53,587 nt of DNA from Protostelium mycophagum (taxonomy: Eukaryota; Evosea; Variosea; Protosteliida; Protosteliaceae): contig MZNV01001775.1 in NCBI GenBank assembly GCA_002081555.1, positions 1 through 53,587 on the forward strand, in the 5' to 3' direction. The position numbers were made by a program, and so were the translations under genes. The notes beneath the pieces were generated by a model. The model did not search any database. It had not been told where the DNA came from and saw only the letters and a list, made by a program, of their open reading frames with translations. Within the stretch, counting starts at the first letter, position 1. Each line of letters starts with the position of its first letter. Shown piece by piece: positions 1 to 22,674 of the stretch.

Positions 1-30
1 TTTGATTAACACTAAAATGACTATTTGAAG

Positions 31-981
31 ATCAAAGCAAAGGAAGTGAAGGAGGCGTTTAGACTATTTAAGCGAGAAATTTCAAAATCGGCGGAGCACA
101 CTAAGACTGGTCGCAGCATCTCCCTGAAAGTGAGTCACGTTTTTGTGATTTTTCTTAAAATCATAGAGAAATTTCACGCAAAACTCAGAGTTTACAGCAA
201 ATCGATTCTTTTGAAGAGGAAGAAGCACAGAAAGATGACGAATTAGAGAAAACTCGACTGAAGAATATCACACTACGAAAACAATATACCATGCTTGAAA
301 AATCGCTGCGGCATAAGGAGGAGCTTAAGAATGGGCTACACCTCATCGATTTTGAACAATTGAAAATAGAAAACCAGACTTTTACAGAGAAGATTGAAGA
401 GCGAAATGAGGTGAGAAGGTAAAGATGATGACGTCATGTGACGTGTCTAAGGAACTTCAAAAACTGAGAAGGAAGATTACGAATACTGTACACGTGCTCA
501 CCCACATCAAAGAGAAGTTGCAGTACACACAGGTGACTTTTTGAGACTGAAATTTCGCTGAAATTTCGGCAGACGCAAAGCTCAGGGCTGAGGAACAAAC
601 TGCACGACCTCGAAGATCAAGTTGTTCGGTATTATCATTTTGAAAGTTCATTTTTCCTCAACTTTGGTAGGGGTCGTGACACACTGGCACATAAGAAACA
701 CACGAGAGATCTGTTGAGGCAAGAGAACAACGATTTGAAACAGAAGAGTGGGCTGATAGGAAGTAATGATCTTCTCAGGGATTTCGAGGCTCGGCGGGTG
801 AGTGAAATATTCACTTAAGATTTTTGTTGCGAGATTGGATTATTCATTTCATTTGTGTTGATGATGGCAGAATGAGCTCACGGCCGCAAAAGCAAAGATG
901 GACGAGCTCAAAGAATCGCACAGAAATTTAACAGAGAAGACCCTAGCAGCCACGAAGGCCGCTCGGGCTACAACAGCGTAA
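31..981 (+). CDS. CFAP184/CCDC96-like axonemal coiled-coil protein, C-terminal part
   Basis: Only the last six exons lie in the window (31-129, 198-410, 452-532, 573-628, 671-797, 871-981); the 5' end is missing. The spliced product is one continuous charged coiled coil containing the blocks GLHLIDFEQLKIENQTF, KIEERNEELQKLRRKITNT and THIKEKLQYT, then SGLIGSNDLLRDFEARR. From family knowledge these blocks are the DUF4201 signature shared by CCDC96 (CFAP184) and CCDC113 (CFAP263), partners on the ciliary axoneme that link the nexin-dynein regulatory complex and radial spokes. The wording here resembles CCDC96 more. All five introns are 35-80 nt and preserve frame, and AATAAATAAA follows the stop. 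This gene is the main sign that the organism makes cilia. Which of the two paralogs it is remains uncertain. Confidence 0.82.
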
Positions 982-1314
982 ATAAATAAAGTCATCATAA
1001 AAAAAGAGAGTGTTATACTGCACTTATCTGCAACAGCTCACCCCACACTGAATACTTGCCTCAAAAGGAGACTATATGACTATATTAAAGTGTTACAAAC
1101 CTCTCCCGCGTGCTCTGGGCACATGAAAGCTTAGAAGTATTTTGCAGAGAATTTACAAATAGATCACAGGAGGCATGCTTTCAGTGTTGAATTGTAGATA
1201 AATGAAATATAACACCCTTTTTTTGTAAGTTGAAAGTGTTTTATCCGTAATGTTCGTGGTATTCATGATGTAGGCGTAAATGAGATCGTAGGAGAAAGTC
1301 AAGCTTGTTCTTGC
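982..1314. other. Convergent intergenic space
   Basis: About 330 nt between the 3' end of the CFAP184-like gene and the 3' end of the small minus-strand gene. It has A/T-rich 3'-end sequence (AATAAATAAA just after 981). I see no convincing ORF or RNA gene in it. Confidence 0.5.
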
Positions 1315-1746
1315 TCAACTTTCCAGCCACCACAGAGCTCCAACATCCTTCCGACTTGGTTCTGCCTTTACATTCAAAATGGCCTGTACGTCATTATTAG
1401 CTTTCAAAATGAGGGTGAAATGAGGCAAACCTGTTGCAATTCTGGTATTATTTTGAGGTCACGAAATGCTCGTGTTGGGATTGGCGAAATGGAACTTCTC
1501 GATCTCACTAATTTGCCTTTTGTTGGTGAAACTGGGAAGGCCTAACAAAGATCAATGAAAAAAGAAATGACGGGTTCAAATACCGAGTGTGTTTCTATTT
1601 GGCTGTTGAGTGTTTCTCTGTATGCTTTCAGATCTGTTAACTCCCTTGAGGAAATGCTATTTCTCATGAATGTGCGTTGTTCGTCGTTCGTCTTTTTGAA
1701 AAGTTAGTGAAGATTGGAAGAGATTCTTACGAACTACCTTGCTCAT
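1315..1746 (-). CDS. Small conserved-looking protein of unknown function, 98 aa
   Basis: No single ORF shows this gene, but four exons join cleanly on the minus strand: 1746-1738 (Met-Ser-Lys), 1691-1584, 1541-1431 and 1383-1315. All introns are phase 0 with GT-AG ends, and the branch-like CTAAC sits near two of the acceptors. The 98-residue product is hydrophilic. It has a basic Ser/Arg stretch (KLVRSRSSISPIPTRAF) followed by a helical end (DLKIIPELQQAILNV, then EPSRKDVGALWWLES-stop). I do not recognise the family. The clean phase closure and protein-like composition argue that it is real. It lies tail to tail with the CFAP184-like gene. The first 3-codon exon is the least certain part; an internal Met at 1667 is an alternative start. 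Confidence 0.55.
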
Positions 1747-1931
1747 CGTGTCGTCGGTTGTGTGATTGTGGTGATTCGGGAGGCGAAGCAAGCTGTTGTT
1801 CGCGGAACAGAGCTGGGCGAAAAGTCACATAAATTGGAGTTTTTATTTTTTTCTGACAGAACTATTGATTATTACAGGTAGCTGTCTGTCATTTTGATGG
1901 AGGAGACGCAACTTGCTGGTAATCACGGGAT

Positions 1932-2357
1932 TTAACCCTTTACGCAGGTATTTGTCGGTGCGCACGTCACATTAGCTTCAAATATCGTCATCTTCACAGG
2001 TTCCACGATTTGTCGATAGTTCACAACTGTGCCATCAACATATATAAAATCTCGGGAGGATTCTCCAACACTGAGACGTCCATGATGAAAAAAAGTATTA
2101 TTTGACGATAAAGCTTTTGAGCTTGAAGCCGGAATGAGTTCAACAACTGCAAGGTCATAAAGCCTCACATAGAGGACTCGCAATGATTGAAGAGGACAGA
2201 TAGCAGAACTGTGGAGATTGGTCCCGAAGACATTGCGATAATCCTTCACAATTATAAAAAGATAGTTGACTAATTGCTGAGTCAGATTGTTTTGTTTGAT
2301 TCCATTCACAAATAAAGACGTGTTCGATGTGACGATGTGAAAATCGGAAAAAAGCAT
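1932..2357 (-). CDS. Uninterrupted 141-aa ORF, hypothetical
   Basis: A single open frame of 141 codons starting with ATG at 2357. It has no recognisable domain, several N-x-S/T sites and a few hydrophobic segments. Its start is only about 60 nt from the PET127-like start on the other strand, so a shared divergent promoter would be very short. The same stretch also reads open on the plus strand after a plausible 5' exon, from an ATG near 1898 with an intron ending near 1951, so the strand is unsure. In this genome, where nearly every gene has introns, an intronless hypothetical ORF deserves low trust. Confidence 0.25.
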   Translation of the reverse strand: MLFSDFHIVTSNTSLFVNGIKQNNLTQQLVNYLFIIVKDYRNVFGTNLHSSAICPLQSLRVLYVRLYDLAVVELIPASSSKALSSNNTFFHHGRLSVGESSRDFIYVDGTVVNYRQIVEPVKMTIFEANVTCAPTNTCVKG

Positions 2358-2418
2358 TTTTAATTTCTCCTTTTGTTTTATTTTTATTTTCCGAGAAACA
2401 TCACATCAGATCACAAAG

Positions 2419-5079
2419 ATGATGCAATTCGTGCATCTCAGGTAAACATCACTCCTTCATCATCCCAGTTGATTCACTTCAGAAATGCACGAACATTTAC
2501 TCAAAGATCGACACAAAATGTCCAGCCCGTCAGAAATACTAGTCGTTTAGCTCCTTTATTAGAGAAGAAAGTGACCCCGCCTCCAAAAAGAAGTAACTCT
2601 GCCCTCTTAAACGGCTTGAAGCAGATAATACAGAAGACACCACTAAAGCCAAGACAACATGAGGATGAGGTAAGAGGATACGCAAGTGAGCGATGATTGA
2701 TGTCCGATAGTCGAGGGGAATCATCTATCGTGCACAATTCGGACAGAGTAAAATGTCAGAACCTCCCTCTGCCACAGAATCGCCCACTTTGTACCCTGCT
2801 GAAATACGCCTAAAAGTTTCAGGGATGCTGGATAACGCTCAGGTCCCCCAAGAATGTGATCTTCTCATCTATATTTTGAGATGATCTGATCTGATGTCAT
2901 ACAGCGATAGAGCCACCAGAACCAAGAAAAGTGGCCAAATTAGCACATGACCTCGAGCAGGTTCTGTTTCAACCCGGTTATCACCCTCTCAATGATGGAC
3001 ACCTGCCACTGCGCCATTTCAGCTCCTTCTTAGAACACATCCCACCCTCTTCAGAAATCGCATGGCAAGCCATTCCAGAGTACATCCCCGCTTCTTCAGA
3101 TAGGATCCTCCATAATCTGGCGCTCAAACACAATTGTTCATTCAAAGGATCTACCTCTTCGGTCACCACCTTCATGACCCACCTCTATATGCTCATCTCT
3201 AGCGAGAAGAGAGTTCATCTGGATCGTCTGTCTTTCGATATGAAGAATCAGATCGATTCATTCTCATTTTACACGAGAAAGGCCAGCGCTATCAATATAA
3301 CAAGAAAAAACGGCATCTATACGGTGGATCAGGCAAAAGCAGAGACACCACAATCGAATGAGACATTGATGGATCTCGGAAAGTCTATGGAATGCATGTT
3401 GACGATGGAGCCTGAGGAATTCAATACCAAAGTCATGAAAAAGAGTAAACCACCAACGAATAAGGAGCCAGAGGCATACCATTATCTCAAGGTGAATTTT
3501 ATTATATATATTTATTTATTTTTATATTTCATCAACAAAATGTGGAGATTTAACCACAGAGCCAATTATTCTATTTGAGGTTTTTTCTAACAATATTTAC
3601 ATATCACAAATAACAAGAATACTTCCTCAGCGAAAAATCGTCTTTGTCACAGTTTTCCAGTTATTTTAACCAAATCTTCACGGTTCCTTACCGCAATTCT
3701 CACGTTCATTACCGCACCAAAAATGATCTCCACGCATTCTAACGTTCTGTAGATGGACAAAGTCATCTTGCGCTCACAACTCGACTGTCACCATGACGAC
3801 CTCCCCGGAGCAAAAAAAACATTTGACCTCAAGACGAGAGCAATCGGGCCCATTCGGTACAACCTGTCACATGCTGACAAGTTTTCCCACAAGAGGTTGG
3901 AGCAACTCATCACATCAGGTGAATATTTTTACCACTGTTTTCGGTACGAGCGTAAGGCGTGGAATATCTATTTGATGGAATTTTTGTGGAAATTTCAAAA
4001 TGATTACGGACCTCTTTGGCGGTTTTGCCGCTATTTTTGGATTTTTATACGTACGATATCATAGTTTATATCGTGTTGTGGCTCCCCCGTACTCACAATT
4101 CTGTTAAAAATCGACTATTGCCTTTATGAATTTAAATTACAACGGTTTTTCATTGTATCAATATCTCTACCTTCTTGCGGCTTGTACCAATTCAAGATTA
4201 ATATCAAAGCATGTCTATTTGAGAGTCACAGACAACCATCTTTATATAGCAAAAAGTAACTGTGACTAAACTCCTCCAGACGAATCATTAGAGAAGGAGT
4301 ATGCCGACATGACCCGTTCTGCCTTCATCAAGTACAACTTGCAAGTGAGAATCGGCAAGATGAACGGAATCTTTGTGGCGTATCACAACACCAAGGAGAT
4401 TTTTGGATTTGAATATGTTTCCCAAGAAGAGATGGACTCTAGGTGGGTTGAGACTGATTTTATTATTATTTTTCGTGGAATTTTCCCAGAAATCATTGGC
4501 ACAAAAATCGGTCTAGAAGTTTTAATATTTTTTTATTCTTGTGAAGATTTTAATATCTTGATGTTGAAAAGATGCTGACCAATACAGTCTATACGGGTCC
4601 CCAGAGTTTGGAGACTACTATTTCAATATGATCATGAAACTGTTCCAATTTTGCTTGGAAACACTGACAAATCACTACCACAAAAACAGTGAATTTAAAG
4701 TCACTTTCCTCACAGAAGGTATTCATTCATCTACAACTCTGTAAAACACGAAATGATCTCGAATCCGTCGAAACAATACATTCGATTGAGTCGTCTCATT
4801 GATCTCCATCAGCACGCCAGATGAGGCTTTATGTTCAAAATAATTCCGGTCTGCTAGATCTGTGGCACATGACTGTGGACACATATGACGCCGAAGGTAA
4901 CACAATACTGGCACAGGGTGTCACTCTGAACGATGACATCACCACAAAGGTGAAGACATCAAAGCAGTCACGATCAAAGCTGTTGCTGATTCTGTTTACA
5001 GGTGTCACTGTTTCTGTGCAATACTCCACAAAAACTGATTGAGCGCAACCTTGCCCAAGACACAAAAGACGGTTTTTGA
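2419..5079 (+). CDS. Pet127-like mitochondrial RNA-processing protein
   Basis: Nine exons: 2419-2441, 2483-2669, 2747-2855, 2905-3491, 3753-3918, 4280-4442, 4588-4718, 4813-4949 and 5002-5079, giving 526 aa. The start was chosen because ATG at 2419 plus a 41-nt intron yields a basic, Ser/Arg-rich, acid-free N terminus typical of a mitochondrial presequence. The body matches Pet127: LAHDLEQVLFQPG, a GSTSSVTTFMTHLY block, the LRSQLDCHHDDLPG segment followed by FDLKTRA (about residues 313-331), then FIKYNLQVRIGKMNGIFVAYHNT. Yeast Pet127 is mitochondrial and acts in 5' processing and turnover of mitochondrial transcripts; the D...DLK pattern fits the PD-(D/E)XK nuclease fold reported for the family. 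Two introns (261 and 361 nt) are longer than usual here. Confidence 0.88.
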
Positions 5080-5334
5080 TCAATAAAGCCCATCTAGTCG
5101 ACTCAACTGTAATGATTCCGAAGAGCCCGTGAAGCTTATCATGCGCCTCTTTGCAGCGCAAACCCAGCAACGGCCCCAGATTTTACCAACTTTGGTAACT
5201 CCGCGGTCGATATTGCGGATCTGTCAATGGACATTTCTTAACTGAAATGTCAAGTCTGACAGATAACTCTATGACGACAACCTCTTCTCAATTAATTCTG
5301 TTGGTTGTTCCGTGTTGCTGATTCAGAAACAACA

Positions 5335-6369
5335 ATGCAGAGCATGTATGAGGAGCTCGTCCAAGTCGGCTCTGGTGGACACGGAGACATCTTTCTTGCC
5401 AGACAGCTTCCCAGCCGAAAAAAAGTGAGAAATGACATTGAAGGAGACTGATCTTGTCAGGTCATATTGAAGAGGATCCCCAAAACAGAAATCCAAGAGA
5501 GAGTGACGATTGAGATACAGGCATGTGAGCGATTGAAGGATGTGAAAGGAGTGCCGAAGCTTCATTCCCATTATGAGGATGAGACGTACTCTTGGATGGT
5601 CTTTGAATTGGTTGGAGGATCCGATCTCTATTCTCACTTGCATAATGGTGGAATAATGGCGGAAAAGATTGTAAAGAAAATAATGAAACAATTGGTCGGG
5701 ATCCTCGTTCAAATCCACTCCAGAGGCGTTGTGGTGAGTTCATTATATTCTGAGATATAGTTGCTGATGTCTTTCAGCATAAAGGTAGCGATGGCGTCAA
5801 CAATTTTCAGAAAACTAATCTCCTCAGACATCAAACTGGAGAACATCATGTTCCATCCGCAAACTAATACAGTGTCGGTCATCGATTTTGGATTGGCGTT
5901 CCTCTTTGAAGGACAAGATGATCTCTGCGGCGACTTTGTTGGAACAAGAGAGTACTCAGCGCCCGAGCTCCTCTTGTGTACTGATCGCTTTATGGCCAAG
6001 GCCGCGGATGTGTGGTCTTTGGGTGTCACAATGTTCACCCTCTGTAAGTCTGTCCTTTTGGATAGTTCGCTGATCATGTACAGGTTTCCGCCTGTTTCCA
6101 TTCTCTTATGATAATGACATGAGGAGGTTTGTCACAGAGACAAGATGTTACCCACCACCCGACTTTCCAAACAAGCATCATGTGAGTCCATCCTCTCTTC
6201 CATTTCCTGTTCTTGCTCATTTGTTCAGGTCGGACCAGATGCCGTTGATCTCATCGAACGAATGCTTGAGAATGACCCCACAAAGAGGATCACTCTGCAG
6301 GAGATCATGCAGCATGCATTTTTGAGACCAAAGGCAAAGCTGTGGGATAGAATGAGGATCTCATTGTGA
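5335..6369 (+). CDS. Serine/threonine protein kinase
   Basis: Six exons (5335-5424, 5461-5733, 5778-5784, 5828-6043, 6084-6181, 6229-6369) give a 274-aa protein that is almost only a kinase domain. Visible are the glycine loop GSGGHGDIF, the beta-3 lysine in VILKRI (K34), the catalytic loop HKDIKLEN (122-129), DFG at 143-145, a GTREYSAPE activation end and DVWSLGVTMF. The catalytic HRD is HKD, but the Asp is kept, so activity is expected. Exon 3 is a 7-nt micro-exon that supplies His-Lys and one base of the catalytic Asp; skipping it would shift the frame just before the active site. The family looks CAMK/AGC-like and the substrate is unknown. Polyadenylation-like ATTAAA follows the stop. Confidence 0.88.
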
Positions 6370-7128
6370 ACCCAATGGAAGGAAGAGAAGAATTTTGTAT
6401 TAAACTGATAAATTATTTTTGTTTCGTTTCACAAGTTGTGGATTTTGCTATTAATAGAAACGTGGATTTGAAACAGCCTCTATAAAAGGCAGTTATCTCC
6501 CTTTTGTCAAATTTTCTGTGAAGGATTTTGCGTTCTCGTGTGTTATTGTTCCGGTCTACCCCATTGTAGACCGTAATACAATCCGACAAATAAATATATG
6601 ATACATAAGACGTCGTTGTTTTTACGATGTTGGCATAGTGAGAACAAGAATATCCTGATTAAATGGTTGATAGCCTAATATGGCCTGGAAGACTGCTTTT
6701 TCAGGACTTTTTCTGCTTTTCCTGAGGCAAAAATAGAGTGTTCACGTTGAATATCGAGCAAGTCTCGGTTTTCACGTGTTGTACATAGCTACAGAGATAA
6801 TAGGAGTCATTCTCATTCCTTTTATTTCTTTGCGGGAGACACCCGCCCCACCCCTTAGTTTCTGGAAGGAGCTTTGGATTTTGTACCGTCTTTGTAACGG
6901 GAGAGTGGGAGGAGCACGGAAGGTGGACTGCAATGTGAACATCGGCTGGAATGGGAGCCCAGTGTGGCAACCGAAGGCATGATGCACGCACGTGTGGTCG
7001 CAAAATAAATAAAGGTACATCGGTAGTGTAGAATATATTTCGAGGGTTGTGTGACTTTTTCAACGATGTTTCTACAACTATCACATCGAAATTTTAATCA
7101 TTTATCAAATTCATCACATCATATCAAC
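6370..7128. other. Intergenic space, kinase 3' end to GPATCH1 promoter
   Basis: About 760 nt. Short ORFs occur on both strands but none joins to neighbours or looks like a protein family. A small inverted repeat (GGTCTAC...GTAGACC, about 6552-6572) is present. I see no other feature. Confidence 0.4.
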
Positions 7129-10100
7129 ATGCCTCCCGTTTCTAGGAAGAAGCCACGTGAGGCAGATCACTTGATCGGAACACCATTATCTCTAGATGAC
7201 ATCGAACGCACAAAAAATGTGCCTGCCTGGCAGCAGACAGTCACAGACGAGAATGGCAAGAGGAGATTTCATGGTGCTTTCACTGGTGGTTATTCAGCAG
7301 GATATTTTAACACTGTGGGCTCTAAAGAGGGATGGACTCCATCACAGTTTAAATCTTCAAGAAATTCAAGAGCAGAGAAGAAACAAATGAGGCCAGAAGA
7401 TTTCATGGACGATGAGGACAGAAAGAGAGAGCTGGAGGAAGGTCTGAAGGTGGGTGCCTTCACATCAATTTTCAATTCCATTATATTTTGTCATTCGATT
7501 TGATTAAGAGAGTGGTGACAATATAATATAATGATTTTCCATAATCATCGAAATGACATCAATAGGCCAAATCAGAATTCAACTCGTTCACATCTAAAGA
7601 CAAGACCACCACAACTCCCTCCTCCGACAACCAAACCGCCGAATCGGCCCTCAATTTCGGTGACTTCGCCCCGATACGTGATTACAGCCCCATCGGTGTG
7701 AAGCTTTTACGTCTCATGGGATGGCAGGAAGGACAAGCTGTGGGCAATAAGAGGAGAAAGACATCATCTACACAGAGAAAGGTACGGTAGTTGACGTGAT
7801 CGCTGCGGTATGTTAACGTGAGAAGGTATATGGAGTACAATTACCCGAGGCGATGCAGAAGCAAAAGGAAGAGGAAGAAGAGGATGCACATGTTGGTGAG
7901 TTGTAGTTGTATTTTTAGTTCTAAAAATAGAAATTATTATTCCTAAAATCCATTTAATATGATTTTCGTGAGTAATTTCCCGCGCAAAAATAAATTCAAA
8001 AATTAAACGAAGATCCTCACTGAAAAATACCAGAGACAAACATAGCAGAGGAGCTTGTGCCTAAAAATAACGTTCATGGAATAGGTTTCGTCCCCAGCAA
8101 TAACTCCGAAGCTCCGCAAAAAACTCCGGTGAACTCCTCGACTAGGATTTCCATGAACTCTGTACTCAATTTACAATCGGGACCTGCAAACAACAATTTG
8201 GGTATTGGAATTTTCGACGAAAAAGAAGACGATGACGCGGCATATGGATTTGACAGCATGAACAATTATGATATCATGATGACAAATGAGTCAGGTAAAG
8301 AGGTTATATCTTATTGTTATTTGTCAAATACAAGCATAAGAATATAACTCAAGTGATTTTATGTTTACACAAAAATCCAATTTCCACGAATAAAAACTTT
8401 TCAATTTGACAAAGAGGTCACATATCCCTGACTTTTCTCAGAAAAAGTCCAGAACGTTCCCGCCAAAACCGCACCTACATTTTCGATACCAATTGACCCC
8501 AATATGCGGTGTTCTGACGGAAGTAGACCTCTTGAAGGCTTCGTATTACCTAGAAAGAGGGCCGAAAAGATACAGCTTTTTCCTGCACCAGAGGTACAAA
8601 GAATTACCGTGATTCTCCCGCTCCTTACCGTGATTTTTGTTCGTTTGTGGCTGATCGTTGTAGATACCGGATGATTACGTACCGAGGTGCCCGTTTGATA
8701 CTACGACTAAACAGCCGATTGTGCATAATCAAATGACAGCAGCAAGACGTGCAGAGGTGAAATTTGTTCATTTGTCAATTATATATATTATTTTAGAGAA
8801 TGAAAATAATTTTCCAGACAAAATTATTTGATGGAGTGAGCATTTTTTATTCACAAAATCAAATTAAAATAATAATTTGTATAATTTTAAGTTTGAAGTT
8901 TATGGTACCTTTGAAATTTCTCTGAAGTTTTTTCTAAAGCGTTGTAGATGTTGGGCGAGACACCGCTTCCGTCTACAACTGGCAGACCTCTGGTTTCCGC
9001 AGATGATATTGCCAAAATTACCGCCTTAGCCAATCGGTTTACAACTCCAGAACCACCCCCACTCACCCCCGAAGAGGTTTGAAATTTCTTGAAGATTCTA
9101 AAAATAGACTGCGTTGTGTGAATGTGAGCGACAGCAGCGTGTTCAGATATAATCGTAATTTTTATTATATATATCTTTTAAAATCACTGCAAATCTATTT
9201 TTAGATTATATCCAAAAAATCCCCTTTAATATTAATTTTTTGAAAAATGATATAAATTAAATAAATAAATATTAATGAATTAAATAACATAAATTAAAGA
9301 AATAAGTATAAATTAAATAAATATAAATAAGTATGAATTAAATAAATATTGACGATTTATAGTATAAAAGGCAGAGAATGGAGGCTGATCGAGTAAATAG
9401 AGAGAAGTTCATGCAGCTGCAGACCCCATTCCAAGGGTTGCGAACACAGATCTCCAACCGGTGAGTCCATCTACAACGATATATCCCGTTTTCCCGCCAA
9501 AAGATACATCTACAACGCGGAATCTCCGTATTTACAATTCAGAGAACAAATCTTCTGCAAATTTTCTGCAATTGAAATAAAAACATCAAGATGCAAAATA
9601 ACAACATCTCGGTACTCTTGCCACATCATCAATTGTACACAACTGATGACGTCATAGCTTCACTGCTCCAAAAATAGAAGACCCCAACGCCACCTTCAAA
9701 CAGATAGAACAGCGGCAAGAGACAGAGAGGCGAAAGAAAGACGAACTCGCGTCCAGTTCCCAGACGCAAGCCGCCCTCATGAATTTTCACGGAAAACTCA
9801 CCAGAAGCTGCCAGGAATTTTCGCCGAATTCTCTGCTTTGTAAGAGGTTCGGGGTCAAAGTGCCGAATCAGGGGGTGAACCCTTCTATGAGGCCAAAAAT
9901 CGAAGTCAACGAGTTGTTATCAGGTATGTGCATCTACAACGTTGTAGATGGTCGAGATTTTTCAGGAATTTTTTTGTACAGTGACCCGACTTTATTTTGA
10001 TCACACCTCGAGTCACGTGACAGTAATGACATTTGTGACTATTTATAGGTGCAGAGTTTAATGAGGCTCTACAATCAGCCCCTTTTGCATTTATGCAAGA

Positions 10101-11174
10101 AATAGAACGAAAGGCGATAGGTGAATCATTTATTCTCCACGTTTCAAATCATTTTCTTGTAATTTTCTCGGAATATTCATGAAATTTCCACGAGATTTCA
10201 ACACTTTTTGACTCGTTGTAGATGCGAATAATGCGAAAACGTATGAAGATTACGTGGCAGAGGAAGCCGCGGAAGAAGATGAAGAATCTGCAGAGGACCC
10301 ACTGAACACGAGATTCTCCATAGATCTGTTCAAATCTATATTTGAAAGTGAAGATCCTCTGTCTACAACGCAAGACGAAGCCACACCCGCGAAGGTGATT
10401 TTGTGATCGTGATATCTCAAAGTGTTTTGTGTTTGCGGCTTTGCGGATCTTTAAAGAAAATTGTACAGAACAATGGGGTCAGTTCTATTTTTGGATGCAA
10501 CGGAAAGATCCGTCTCTGTGGGTTTGTTGTGTCTGTTATATATATTGTGGCTCTGCCACAGATCAACAAGAAGGCAAGCACAACTCTGGAACACGCTCAA
10601 GTACCAAGACTGCACGTTAAGCTTAGCATGTCCAAAGAGTTCCTGCACCCTCTAACTGGACAGCCTCCTCATGCGCCATGATGACGACAAACTCAACGAC
10701 TAAAACTTTACAGGCACCTTTTGAAGAGCAAGAAGAATCTGAAGAACCACCTAAAGAGTCTGCAGATCTACAACCCGACCCACTTGAGTTCATGGAACAA
10801 CAGCTGCAGCCTCCCTCCCCCCCTCCAAATATAACCACAACGGTTCTCCCCGCGAGACCTCCCACCCCCCCTCGATTCGTACCCGAAGACCCCCCACCAA
10901 AATCGGCACCCTCCGTCCCACCCCCTCCCGCCAAATTAGGTCCCTCCCTCCCCCCTCAGGGTGTCAACCCCATGTCATTACTCAATCATCTCCGAAAAGA
11001 ATTCAACGATGACAAAAAGGAGAAAAAGTGAGATTTCAAAAGATTTTTTCTTTAAAAAATTGAAAAAAATTGAAAAAAACTGACAAAAAAAGGTCGAAAA
11101 AAAGAAAAAAAGAGAAAAAAGATAAAAAAAACAAGAAAGAGAAGAGGGAGTATAAGAAGTCAAAGTCATCATGA
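7129..11174 (+). CDS. GPATCH1-like G-patch splicing factor
   Basis: Fourteen exons: 7129-7449, 7566-7781, 7826-7895, 8034-8294, 8442-8593, 8664-8756, 8948-9076, 9363-9460, 9658-9923, 10049-10120, 10222-10394, 10562-10600, 10714-11027 and 11093-11174, total 761 aa. The N terminus is diagnostic (IGTPLSLDDIERTKNVPAWQ, then RRFHGAFTGGYSAGYFNTVG, EGWTPSQF, EDFMDDED). Then come the weak G-patch IGVKLLRLMGWQEGQAVG (about 150-165), the LPRKRAEKIQLFPAPEIPDDY block, the FGKLTR-type FHGKLTRS and LLCKRFGV, and a Pro-rich then Lys-rich tail. GPATCH1 associates with the spliceosome and DHX35-type helicases. Exon 12 is the least certain. The last exon is found only by splicing through a poly-A-like intron. 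Five introns end GTTGTAG or TTATAG. Confidence 0.88.
9130..9362. repeat. AT-rich low-complexity part of a GPATCH1 intron
   Basis: Degenerate repeats of AAATTAAATAAATA fill most of the intron before exon 8, in sharp contrast with the flanking coding sequence. It looks like slipped simple sequence with no coding potential. Confidence 0.7.
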
Positions 11175-11589
11175 GCCTCTATAAAGGAAGAAATATTATC
11201 TTGTATGAGTTCTGCAGAATGTGATCACAAAGCGTCCTGACGAGATCATTCACGTTAGTTACCGTCAAATATTGAGATAAGCTGATTCTCGTTTACTCTT
11301 TTATTCAGCCGTAAGTTGGCCTGTTTTACAACTGGCCTGCACGCATCTCACGTGATCGGTAAAGTATTGGTGCTTGTCAGTTCGCCTCTATGTGTCATTG
11401 TATTCTTCTCTGTATGGAGGTGATGCAAGTGTATCCCTGTCAGTTGGGACTCTGCTTACTTATCTGTTTGTAGTTGGTGGTGTTGTGAGATAAGCTGACC
11501 CGCCCAAGATTAAAATAGAATTGGGTTGTAGATGTGTTTGTTTTTTCCGTTTTTGCGCGGCAACATCATTGTCAATCCTGGAGAATGCA
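11175..11589. promoter_or_regulatory. Upstream region of the receptor kinase, carrying a dispersed repeat
   Basis: The gap between the GPATCH1 stop and the receptor kinase start. Most of it (about 11289-11486) is a copy of a repeat seen again near 51946-52170. GTTGTAGATGTG occurs at about 11525, just before the start codon. I see no gene here; promoter function is inferred only from position. Confidence 0.4.
11289..11486 (+). repeat. Dispersed repeat, copy 1
   Basis: Closely resembles 51946-52170 in the same orientation. Shared blocks include AAGTTGGCCTGTTTTACAAC, TAAAGTATTGGTG, CTCTATGTGTCATTGTATTC and TTGGGACTCTGC. Small indels separate the copies. No ORF or terminal inverted repeat is evident, so the class is unknown. 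Confidence 0.8.

Positions 11590-22674
<11,085 letters not shown>

Noticed and set aside
2373-2418. Upstream extension of the PET127-like first exon
   Set aside because: The frame has no ATG, and splicing from ATG 2419 gives a proper presequence.
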